From positions 31,378 through 95,377 of the forward strand of contig MEHQ01003572.1 of assembly GCA_008828725.1 (NCBI GenBank): a stretch of DNA of 64,000 bases. The letters are read 5' to 3'. This stretch comes from Saccharina japonica. Its lineage: Eukaryota; Sar; Phaeophyceae; Laminariales; Laminariaceae. The translations under genes and the position numbers were made by a program. Below, one piece after another: positions 47,858 through 59,800 of the stretch. Position 1 is the first letter of the stretch; each line of letters opens with the position of its first letter. The notes under the pieces are model-generated. The model did not search any database. It saw only the letters and a program-made list of their open reading frames with translations, and was not told the origin of the DNA.

Positions 47858-50800
47858 GCTGCCACCGCTGCTGCCACTGCTGCCGCTGCCGCCGCTGCCG
47901 CCACTACCGCTATTGCTGTAACTGCTTCTACTGGTACTACTGCTATCAGTGTCACCGCCGCCATTGATTATGTCACCCCTCCCTCTCTCCCTCCCTCCCC
48001 CCCTCCCTCCCTCCCTCTGCTGCTTCCGTAGAGACCAGCTCATGCAGGCGACGGTGAATTTGCGCGTCTTGGATGCCAACACCTTCAGCCGGTACTCTCT
48101 GATCGGAAGTTACCAGTTCGACCTCCTTGAGATATACGTGAACAAGGTGCAATACGCAATAATACTCGTATTGCTCGGCGGAAAGAAAAAACAAAATGTG
48201 TCGAAAAACAAAATGATCGTCGGCATCATACATTATCATTCAACAACAACGATAGCAGACTTGGTGCATTAGCTTCTTTTTTTTTGTTCCCCCTTGGTTT
48301 TCTTCTTCTTCTCTTCGGAATGTTTTACAAGTTGTCAACGTTGAAGTTTGTGCTGCACATTTTTGGGGTGGCAAATATATAACAATAATACTACCAACAA
48401 GGCTTATTAGGTGTTTTCCGGCATATTGTTAACGTTTGGAGAGAAAGGTCGAGTCGTGAGAATACATCGATATATATATATGCATGCTACTGCGTACCAC
48501 CGTCCCGTTTCCTCCTCTCATGTGGTGGAACGAGTGCCGTTTCCCATGACTCTATACTTCGTAATATCAATAATAGGGGGGGCGTACTCATTTGTTGCTT
48601 GCCTCAGTCGTTTAACCATTGACTACGCGCCCCAATCGATACCAATAGGGGGGACGGGGGTGCAATACACAATAGTTTTGTTTTTGTTATTAAAGGCTAG
48701 ACTAGACTAGAGTATATACTTCATACGAAGTTTTATGGAGAGAAAACTGTAAATACATTGTGAATACGTTCTACACATGATACCCATATTATTCATGTGC
48801 TATAAAAATTTTAAAAATAGTCCCTTTTGGGACCCCTTTTGAGGGATATAATGGATACTTCGTATAAGGGAGAGCGACTAAAACAACGATAACCAGGGCG
48901 TTTTCAACCGCCTGCGAGCAGGCGTGGGCGAGCGCCCAGCATCACGGGTGTATAATATCATGACACACCCGTGCCTTACGACTCCTTGCATTGCAACTCG
49001 GACACCATTTTGTATCACCCGACAATCACGCAGTGGCCGTTGCTGTACTCGTCAATTTGGATCGTCAATTTGGATCGTCATTTTTGTATCGTCAAGCTGT
49101 ATCGTCAATCTGTATCGTCAATTTGTATCGTCAATTTGTATCGTCAGTTTGTATCGTCAGTTTGTATCGACAGTTTGTATCGTCAGTTTGTATCGTCCAT
49201 TTGTATCGTCAATTTGTATCATCAATTTTGTATCGTCAATTTGTATCATCAATTTGTATCGTCAATTTGTATCATCAATTTGTATTGTCAATTTGTTTTC
49301 TGTCTGAGGTCCCAAGAGGGTGAAATAACACATTCTTCATGTTTTTTGTTTTCTGGAGGTCTAGGGATGTGAGTTGGGCGACTACTGTAGAGGTCGCCGA
49401 GTACAGCAGGTATTGCTATTCACTGGCTAGGCATTACGCGTTGGTAGTAAGTGACGCGTGCTACGATAGAGGTACTGTTGTAAATTTTTCTGGCTAAAAC
49501 TGTTTCTGAATGATGGGCGCTCCTATTTTACCCCAAATCGTCTAAATTCGTCATTCTTGTGTTGCAAGAGTTTTTCATTTTATTACTTGGGCCACGGTAT
49601 TGTTCATCGGATATGTAGCACTTTTAATTTCCCTCCAAAATCAGTGTTTGACTTATTTTTAGTATATATTACTTACTATTAGTGTAAATGACTTACTATT
49701 AGTATGTATTACTTACTATTAGTATATATAACTTACTATTAGTATAGAGCTCCTCAAGTGAGGAGCCTCAGAAAAATAAAATGGTGAGAAAAATAAAATG
49801 GTGCGCCTCTACCGTAGCATGCATCTAAAGTGTGACGTTTGTTCCTGGAGAGCTCTTGTGTCTTCGTATTTGACCGCCGGGTTTGAGGCTCAGAATGCGT
49901 TAAATTGTTCATAAATACTCTATAACAGCAAGCCAGTTAGTTAGTTGGCTGAGGTCGCCTCTATACCAGCAGGTCAGTTAGTTAGTTGTCTCAAGTCGCC
50001 ATCCAACTAAAAACATCTAGCCGTGAAGTCCGGCCTATAGGCATGCCTTACCCACAACCCTACTGTCGTTTTTTTTTTACTGTTGCAACATTGCGTCGTA
50101 GGTTAAATCGTATATAGTTTGGGATCAATGAGGCCTCTCTGCTGCGGCATGAGATCACACCCATACTTGTTGACCCTTCTCTTATCTCAATGATGTCGCT
50201 CGTTTGACTCTTCTCCTTTCTGCGGGTTCCTTTCTCTTCCTTATTGTCCCCAAACTTCTACCCTAGCTGCTTATGGATTATGCTACCGTTGGTTGTCCCG
50301 TGGGAAAGTCGTGCACGAGTTTTCGAATCCCTCCGTGTTTCACCGCTTGTAGCTACCCACAATAGAGAATAGTACACTTCCTTGGTATTGATAGCTGTTT
50401 CTTCCTCAAAACCCAAAGCGATACTCCCACTTTTATACATACCCTGTGAATTGCGAACGACTCAACCGCCAGCTATTTGCTTCCTTGGTATTTTTTCATA
50501 CGTCGGACACAGATGAAGTCACGATCTACAGTAGATCATCTACACCCTAAACCTGCCGTTGTGAGATGCTGTGAAGGATTTGTACGGTCCAGATCCAATA
50601 CGTATAGAAAACATGTCCTACGCTCGTAGATCATGCAGGTCATATGGCTCACACCCGGCAACATGAGCTATGTACGTACCGGGTAGATCATACAGATCAG
50701 GAACACATCTGTCCTGAAATAGCGGGAGCTTGAAAGCGGGATTCGATTCTCTGTCCGGGGTGTTGTAAATGGTTTATATCCCTAAATCTAAAGGTACACA

Positions 50801-53800
50801 CACATATCACCCCCTTGTGGGCTTGCAACCGATTCAAACATCGCCCCCCCCCCCCCCCCCCCATGTAGTTTCCTTCCTTGGTGTCTGTCTCTTCCCAAAA
50901 CATGACGGGACAAACTTAAATTTCACACATTGTGTGTCGACTGCAAACGACTCAACCCCCAAGTCCACGCCCCCCTGTATCGCGCCAACTGACCGCGCAC
51001 CGTTACATATACAGGGCCACGAGGTTTATCGCACATGGGTCGCGTTGCAGAACACCGAGAGTGAGCATGAGACCGGGGTTCAGGGTTTCCTAAAGCTGAG
51101 CATTACTGTGCTGGGACCCGGGGACCGTCAGAAGGTCCACGACTTGGCCGAAGAGATGCAGGTAATTGTTTGTTTTTAAGCATCACCTTTACTTTTCAGC
51201 TCTCTGATCAACCCGTGGTCAAAAGTATCTCCCCTTCCCCCCCCCACGGTGCCTCACAAGCGGTTCTTAGTAGGATGCAGCTCATTCTTCATGCGGCTCG
51301 CCTCCAACACCTCACGTTTCGCTTCGCGCTCGGTGCAAGCAATGTCTGTCTGGTTGGTGAAAACCTAATGTGCTTTGTCCCGACATTGTGGTATGCAAGC
51401 GTCTCTATGGTCATACGACTACGGCCATGCACGACATGAGTACACCCCTCCCGGTGTTCACCTTCCTTTTCACCGTGCAGAGGGTTTGGCATTGTTAGCA
51501 TTGCTCGTCGATGTTCATCGAATTTTGTGAACTCGTGCTCTCGCGCTTTCCGCGTTAAGAAAAAGGCACACAATGTTTTTTTTAGATCCCGCCGCGGGAG
51601 TCTCGGAACACTAAACTTAGCGGCAGCTGCCAGAGTCTCTGGAACACTACGACTTTTGCAACCCCCTCCCCCCCCTCTCTTCCACGTATCTCATTGCGTC
51701 GGCGTTTTTTTCCCCACGTGATCTCCTTTTTCCCATTGCTCGGTTCTTTTTTTTACGTGATGACGAAAATATAATGTAATCAACAGGAGGAGTTGGCAAA
51801 GGAGGCGGAAAGCGGGGCCGGGGGCCGGGGAGGCATGGTGCTGATGGGCCCCGCCATGATCTCTCAAGAGTTGCGCTTCTTGGTGGTGTACATTTTCTCC
51901 GCGGAAGATTTGCCGAGGTTTTCGTCGGTGGGGGTTCCGTCGGTCAACGCTGTCGTGCAGGTGCAAAATCTTGGACGCGGGTACTCATGTCGTGCATGGT
52001 CGTAGTCGTATGACCATAGACCCTCGCACCCCTACACTGCCGGGACGGAGCACGTTGGGTTTTCACCAACCAGGCAGACATTGCTTGCACCAAGCGCGAA
52101 ACGCCGTGAGGTATTGGGCGAGTCGCATGGAGGGTGAGCTGCATCCTGCTAAGAACCGCCTCTGAGGCGGACTTGCATATGGACGACAGCTTCAATGAGT
52201 TAATTTAATTTCTGGTGTGGCCACTTCCGGAGACAGCAATGGGTTTTACTATGTAACTGCCTCGCGGACGCCTTACCATATTAACACTACGTGATACGAC
52301 CATTCCCCTTGTGCGGAACAAAGGTTCTCCACCCCGCACAAATGATCTACTCGACCGCCAGCTTTGGTGACCGCCAAAAAAAAATAACAAAAAAAAACGG
52401 CACCCTGGTTGTCTAGCTCACGCAGCGAGTGGCGTGTTTTACAGCGTCGTTGCCAACCGACGCCAACCCAACCTATAAATATATCATATATTTATATGGC
52501 GGGTCGGGGGGGGTATCAGGGGTCTTCACGGGTCATGACCCGACCCGCGGGTCGGGTTCAAGAGGTCGTCAAACGCTCACTGATCGGATCGGGTCAGGTC
52601 GGACCGAGTCGGGTCAGGGTGTGTTTAGCCAGCACATATGATATGTTGCACGACAAAAAAAAAAAATGAAAGGACACCACCCTCCTCTCCCCCCCCCCCA
52701 TGTCCGAATGACAAACAACCAGCGGAGTGAGATTCTGGAAATATGAAAACAAGTAGTTGGTACCATTTTTATCAGTTTTTACTTGGGCTTTTTTATGCCC
52801 CCCCTATCTAGGTCTTGGAGTGGGAGCGTCGTGCGTACCGGTATTTTGTTTTCGGGTACAAACGGTTTTGCTAGCAAAAAAGCTGTTCACCTTTTACTGT
52901 TCCTTTTTGTACGCATGCGATATGTATGCCGATACCACCCCAGCTTTCATTTTACCGAGCATGGCAGTTAACACACGAAGCTGCCCATAAATATTTTCCG
53001 GCATTACTATCTGTTGGTTTATATAGCACTACCGACTGGCTTACTCAGTCGCGCAAATCAGTTGGCCCGAGGGTAGTGCTACGATATATCCAACCTGCAG
53101 AGCAACCGGTCGCCCCGGTGGTCTAACTGGTAGCCACGAAGCCTGTGGGGCCGGATGTCGAGGGTTCGATTCTCCCCATGGAGGTTTTTATTCTCAAATG
53201 ACACCGACTGTCGAGAGCGCATATTATAGCGTGGGTAAGCAAAATTCAAAGAAAGTTGACGAGGGAAGAAAGTGCTGAACTCTTCTCGCGATAAAAACCA
53301 AGGCAAGAACCGTAGTGGGGGAGGAGGGAGAGGAGCCTACTTTGTGACCCCGGATCTGAGTCACGACTAGGGAGGGAGAAAGAGCGAAGATAATGAATGG
53401 GATGGAAAAAAAAAAAAAAAGAGCACGAGGTGGGATAAGCCCCCCGCCCTTCCTAACCTCTCGCCAATGCCGCCGCCGCCGCTTGCCCCGTGAAAAAAAA
53501 ACAAATAAAAATGCGTTGTATATGATTCAGGTGGATTTTGCCGGCAACCCTCCCCTTCGTACATCCGCGGTGAAAGTCAAGGGCCGCGACGGGCTGTCTC
53601 CTTGGTTCGCTCAGGTAAGGGTTCCACGAAACACAGGAGGAAACGGGTGCACACCACACACCGCCGTTCTCTCAGTGTAAAACCTTGAAATTGACAGAGC
53701 TCTTCACGGGTCATGACACCCGAACCGTGGGTTGGATTAGGGAGTTTTTGAACTATTTCGGGTCGAGTCGGGTCGGGTAAAAGTTTGAGAACCTCCTGAT

Positions 53801-56800
53801 ATTGTTTCCATTGTGTTTTGGACTTGATTTCGATTCTTAAAGCCATATTTGTTCGATTCTTTTTTTTCAATTTTTGTTTCGATCTTAAAATCCATACCTG
53901 GTATGTCCTCTTTATTTACGAAATCGAGTTTTGCTCGCTTTGTCTCCCAGGAGCTGTGGCTCCCGGTGATGGTGCCTGCCCATTCCACGACGATAGACGT
54001 GTCGGTCTGGCACAAGGAAATCACTGGGCGAGAGGTCGTGGCGCACGCCTTCTTCGACTTCAACTCCGTCACGGAAATGTCTGGAACACCGAACGGAGAA
54101 AAAAAGTACGTTATCGGCGATGCTAGTTATTAACCCTCGCTTTTTTTAAGAATCTCTCCCCTTGAATGTCATACCAATCGACTCTCTGTCTTGTGTATAT
54201 ATATGTACCAAGTATGTGTACTACGGAAAGTGGTTGTCAGCACTCGTAGTAGTATTTTTTGCCGTGTTTTCATGTTGGTATTTGTCGAACAAGTATTGAT
54301 ACCAGCAGGTGGTTGTACGAGTACCATACGACGATCTCGGGGGCGAAAATACGACACGAGAGCAAGCCAAGCACTGTACGTAGCACCACAAACGTACGAG
54401 GACGTGTCGCCTCTCGAATAAGCGTGGTTCCACTCCAAACGACCCGGTACAGCGCCTATGATAGGGGACGTACATGCAAAGGTTGGGTGTAGTTTTACCA
54501 ACCCCACCCGGACTCCGTCTCGAAAGGGATGCGTGGTCAATGGTCAAATGACTAAGGCAAGCAACAAATGAGTACGCCCCCCCCCCCCCCCAGCCGGACT
54601 CTTGACACGTACGAACATTACCCCCCGCCCCCCGCCATCCACCCACCGATAGAATCTCGCCCGAAGCCAAAATATTTACTGGCGCAACGATCTCCACGGC
54701 CAATTATAAATATCCCCACAGGTGGCCACGACTCGGAAAACGCGCCAAGAAGCAATACCTAGGGCCGCCCCCCACCTGGGTAAACCTCTACGGGGCGCCG
54801 GCAGGCAAGGGGAAAGGCCGGGAGGCGGAGATGATGAACCGTTACCCCAGCCGCGGCACCGCGTATCGGGGGAGGGTGCTGGTGGCAATGAGGGTGGAGG
54901 CTCGGCCGCCTTCTGAGCTGAAGAACCGTGGAAAGCGAAGGTGATGGCAAACACATTATTGAAACAAAAGTGTTTCACACACAAACACCCCGGGTAGACG
55001 AAGGAGGGGGTATACTAAAACCAAGTTTTTTTTAAATTATTATTTGACGAAAATAAATGCCTTTGTTTTTTGGTACACAAACATTACATCCCACTGTTTT
55101 GTCTTTCTGATATTTTGGGAGTGTGGTGTATGTTGTCGTTTTTTGTTTTTTGTTTTGCCGTGTACTCACTGGTGACACAAACGCCTTTTGTTTATTATTT
55201 TGTCTTGTGCTTCCTTCCCCTCTTTCTCGTCTGTTTTCACCAGTGCGATCGAATCCAAGATCCCTCCGGAGATATTCCCAGAGACGGCCAAATACACCCT
55301 GCGAGCCCTGGTTCTTCAGGGGTCCGACATTCCCATATTTATGTTCCCGAACGCCCAGGTGAAAAATTGGGGGCAATAAGTTTTGCCTCAACATCAGTGT
55401 TGTTCAAAACAAAAATAATTCAGCATAGGAGAGGATTATAAGAGAAAAGGAACCTCCCGAGAATATTCCGTGAAAATTTCCGAGAATAATCCGTGGAACC
55501 TTCTGAGAATAATCCGCGGTTTGTTCGTGAAAGATAATTAGGCGTGTTGGTTCTATTATGTGTGCTTGTTTGATACATGAACATATTTATGGTAGCCATC
55601 GTTTGGTTTATCGCACAGGTGGAACTCCCAAGTAGGTTCAGCAGCACGGAATGGCGCCGGTAGACCAGTAGAACACGCGAAAACAGACGATGCTGCCCCA
55701 GCTGCCCAGGCGTTTCTGGGTCAGACATATCGTGATTCCCTCTTCGTGGTTCCATCTTCGTGATCTCATATTCGTGATTTCTCAAGAATTTACAGCACCA
55801 AGCTTTTTGTTTGTTTGTTTGTTTGTTTCTCTCGGTTTTCTTCTTTCGGGGAGTAGAATGTTTCTGAGTGATCAACGTTGAAGGTCGTGCTGCACATTGC
55901 CGGATGGAAAACGCAACACTAAAAACAATAAACCAGTTCAAAAACAAAAACAAAAAATGAAGAGAAACGCGTGCGCCACCAAGCGAGGAAAAAAATACGC
56001 GCCCCATCACAAACCAAAGGCTAGCCCCCGCGCCAACCCTCAAGCTGTCATCTACATGCAAGTCCGCCTCACAGGCGGTTCTTGGTAGGATGCATCTCAC
56101 CCTTCATGCGACTCGTCCAACACCTCAAGGCGCTTCGCGCTTGGTGCTATTAATAGCAGTGTCTGCCTGGTCGGTGAAAACCCGACATGCTCGGTCCCGG
56201 CATTGTAGGGATGCGAGGGTCTATGGTCGTACGACTACGGCCATGCATGAATATGAAGTACCCTCCCCCCCACCCCCCGTCGATGACGACACAGGGGGCG
56301 TCGAAGATGAGAGTGGTGGTGACTCTGGGTCACACGACGCTCGAGTTCAGGGCAAGAAGCAATCGCAAGGGCATTGTCGAGTGGAACCAAGGGGACGAGG
56401 TGGGGACACATAATAATAGATGATTTTTGGTAATAAAAAAAAGTGATAATAGTGGACTCGATGCTATACTAGGGGTGACGCTTTTTTTGGGCCAATAAGA
56501 GCCGTGCATGTCCTTACAAGGATGGTTAGTGCCTTGTTATTTTCTGAAGCTCCTCGCACGCACGCACGCACGAGGGAGAAGCTCAGCATCTCACCCCGAA
56601 AACATGTCTTCGAAGAAGTAGTGTGTTTTCGCGCAACGCTCGAACAACGTTTCTTTTTTTTTGTGCGCTACTGGCTGTAGTCCTAAATCAAAACATATTT
56701 AGTAAAACTGTGAATAGTATACTCGTGCTAACCGGTAGTTTTCTTCCTTGATCGAGGAGCTCAACCGGTCATAATTTGTTTTTGGCCTCATAGCGCAACA

Positions 56801-59800
56801 ATTAAGTGCAATCACCACCTGCCGTGAGAGGGATGAGTCCGAAATAATTTTATGATTTTGACGGGGGCGGGGCTCTCTCTTGAATCGAGGAATCTTCTCT
56901 ACGTACCCAAAATGTCGTCAGAATGACTTTCGTAAATTTGCTAGTACTGGTACCAGGTATATTTACTCGTGGCGTGCGATGCCTAGCCCTCCAATCGTCG
57001 AAGAAGAAGGGAAATATTAGAAACGGCCTATAGCAGCGGTGCAGCGCAATTTACTCATATGAATGTATGTATTGATCTCGGAGGCGAGGTTAGCGCGCTT
57101 TATTGCACCAATTAGTGCTCGCACGGTAGCGCGAGGGTTGGCACTGTTTTTTAGCCCAAAACAACTTATATCACTGACTGAGTGGCTCCTCCTCCACCGA
57201 GAAACTGCCCGATACCTCTGGAATCCGGCGTGTATTTTCGACGTATTCCTTAATCCTTGGGATTGTGCATCGATGTGGAGTTTTTCAACATTTTGGTTTT
57301 CTCTACTTCGTTTTTCTTGGGTGAGCTAAACAAAAAAAAGTCCTTCAAGTAAGGAGCCACATGAAAATCAGAGGCTACCCCTATAACCGTACGAGTACAC
57401 GTTCAGAGCAACTTATTGCTCGATTGGCACAAACCGCCTAACGGCAACTTCGCATCACGACAGACGATAATTAGCATCTACGACAGATACGTGTAGCAGT
57501 CGACCTCCTCGTCGAAATCAGCCCCGCGCGGGCGCCGCACGGCCACCTTTTCATCTGACGCACACTCGTATTTTCGACGGCGCGCGAAAAACGGGCGGCC
57601 TATCATACGAGAAACGGTGTTAGAAACTTGAAAAACATAACCGTTTTGCACCAGTGCGTGCTCGGCCATACCGCAACTACCCCCCAGCATTTTCACGTTA
57701 CGATAGCGCGGGCGGTACGTAGACCCTCCCCTCCCCCCTGAAAACAATCCTCGAGGACGACCGTCTTTCATCTCGTTTCCGATTTGCCGCGCACTCGTAT
57801 TTTGGACGGCGCACGGTGAACGAACTGCCTATATACCGAGTTCGTACGTAGCGGTCTTGGAAACATTGGAGAACGTAAACACTGAGAGAGGGGCCCCTGA
57901 CCCTATTCTCTATTGTCGACTCGCTTCCTTGTGGTTTTCAGGTGCACATGCTCGAGCTCCCGGCAGATCCAGCCCAAATTCCTGACATCATCGTCTATCT
58001 TGTGAGTAAAAAGGACAAGAGGATGAATAATTAACCGATGTATTATTTACTTCAAGCGTCCCACTGCCCTACCCCATTGCAGGAAGCTTTTCTTAGTATT
58101 ACGGGGTGGGCTAATGATGTAAACACTAGTAAATAGGACCTACGGTACACACAAAGACCTACATACTTCCGTATTTTTACGAACACCATATTTGGTCCTA
58201 TTTACTATGGCCCTCCGTAATAGTAGCAGTTATTCCCCTCTACGTACATATGTACGAACACCAAGTTGAATCAAGCCGAGGGTGTTTTTCGTGCCCCGGC
58301 AAGTGCTTTGGGTCACACACACACATATTTACTAAAACAGGAGAAGATCGTGGCTGAGTTTCCTACTCGTGCACGAGGCTGTGAGGCGTGACGATTCAGC
58401 AACGAGCGGTTGGACACTGGATAGAGGCGGGGCTACATACAGTAGAAAGCTGCCAGACAATGGACGTTCCTCCCTTTCTAAGCGCGTTCAAGGCCCGCGC
58501 AGGAGAGGCGATGGCGCGAACGAAGTTTAATTTATAGTCAACGGCGAACTACGCAGAGGCGATGTGTTCCCTTGTTCCCGCGTCTCCTATCCCCCTCTCC
58601 CCCTCTCCCCTCCCCTTCTCCCCTTACCCCCTCCGCCTCCAATCACCCCCGGTATGCACAAATCTCGAGGAAGGATTGACGGCTGAGGTGTGAACAGAAC
58701 AAACGAGTCAAGCCCTGAACGCAGGGACGTATATATTATATGATAGGACATGGTTTCTACGGAAGTAGCACCTAAAGCGTGTGAGTGTGCATGGACCCAC
58801 CCGCTCTGTCCGATAGAGATGTCTCGCTCCTCTCTTAGCTTTTTTGGGCGTGTTTTGGGCGTGAACAGGTGCGGGATATGCCCGAGTCTAGAGTGAGCTA
58901 CGCCCGGATTCCTGCGGTCGACGTGCTGGCCCAGCGGTTCCACGGTGACCCTTACTGGTGAGGAGAGGTCGCGAGCGTGTGCACGTTTTCGCCTCTTGAG
59001 ACATTGAAACCCTCGGGTATGCGAATTAATAGCACTGCATAATAACGGTAATGCAAACTACTGAAACAGATGAAGAACGGACTCAAATATATTGCTGTTG
59101 TATTGTCAGAACCGGTGCAAGAAAATGATCTCAAAACCCCCTTGTCCCTGTTCTACCTAAGAGGCAGTATTTCGACAAGGAGCCGGGCCTTGCTCTTTTC
59201 AGTCATAAGAAGTACGTACTGGTATGACATTTCAACCCGAAAAACAGAGGGGACGGAGTGGAAGATGGAAAGACACCCCCCACCCAGTCCAACAGCAGAC
59301 CCTGTTGCTGGCGATGGGTGTACATCGCGTGATATTCCACACTTAAACCCTATGTAAAAATAATTTAAAGAACCAATCGACATCCTAGCTAGCAAGGTCG
59401 AGAGATAGTCACGGATACCGCAGTCGAGAGAGATCAGGCTGTTTTCCCGTCGAAACCTTGCCTGAAGGCGCGACGACTCGTGGCGTGCACGATCACACGG
59501 CCGCTTTGTTTATTTTTGAGAGTGCCCTGGGCCGTGTCCGAGTATTCTATGTCTCGCCCCCCCCCCACCCCCGCTTACCCCACGGCGCTTCGCGCCTGGT
59601 GCAAGCAATGTCTGCCTGGTTGGTGAAAACCCAACGTGCTCCGTCCCGGTATTGTAGGGATGCGAGGGTCTATGGTCATACAACTACGGCCGTGCACGAC
59701 ATGAGTACCCCCCCCCCCCCTCCCTACCCGTTAGCATAGGCTCCAACATCGCCCTGTACCCCAATGCGAGACAGGCAAGAACTAGTCGCGGACAGGACGC

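Noticed and set aside
47533..48082. Poly-Ala, poly-Leu, poly-Ser and Cys/His-rich frames
   Set aside because: All are frames of the CTG-type triplet repeat preceding gene B exon 10.
48924..49372. Three overlapping plus-strand frames over 110 codons
   Set aside because: They are the three frames of a 13-bp minisatellite.
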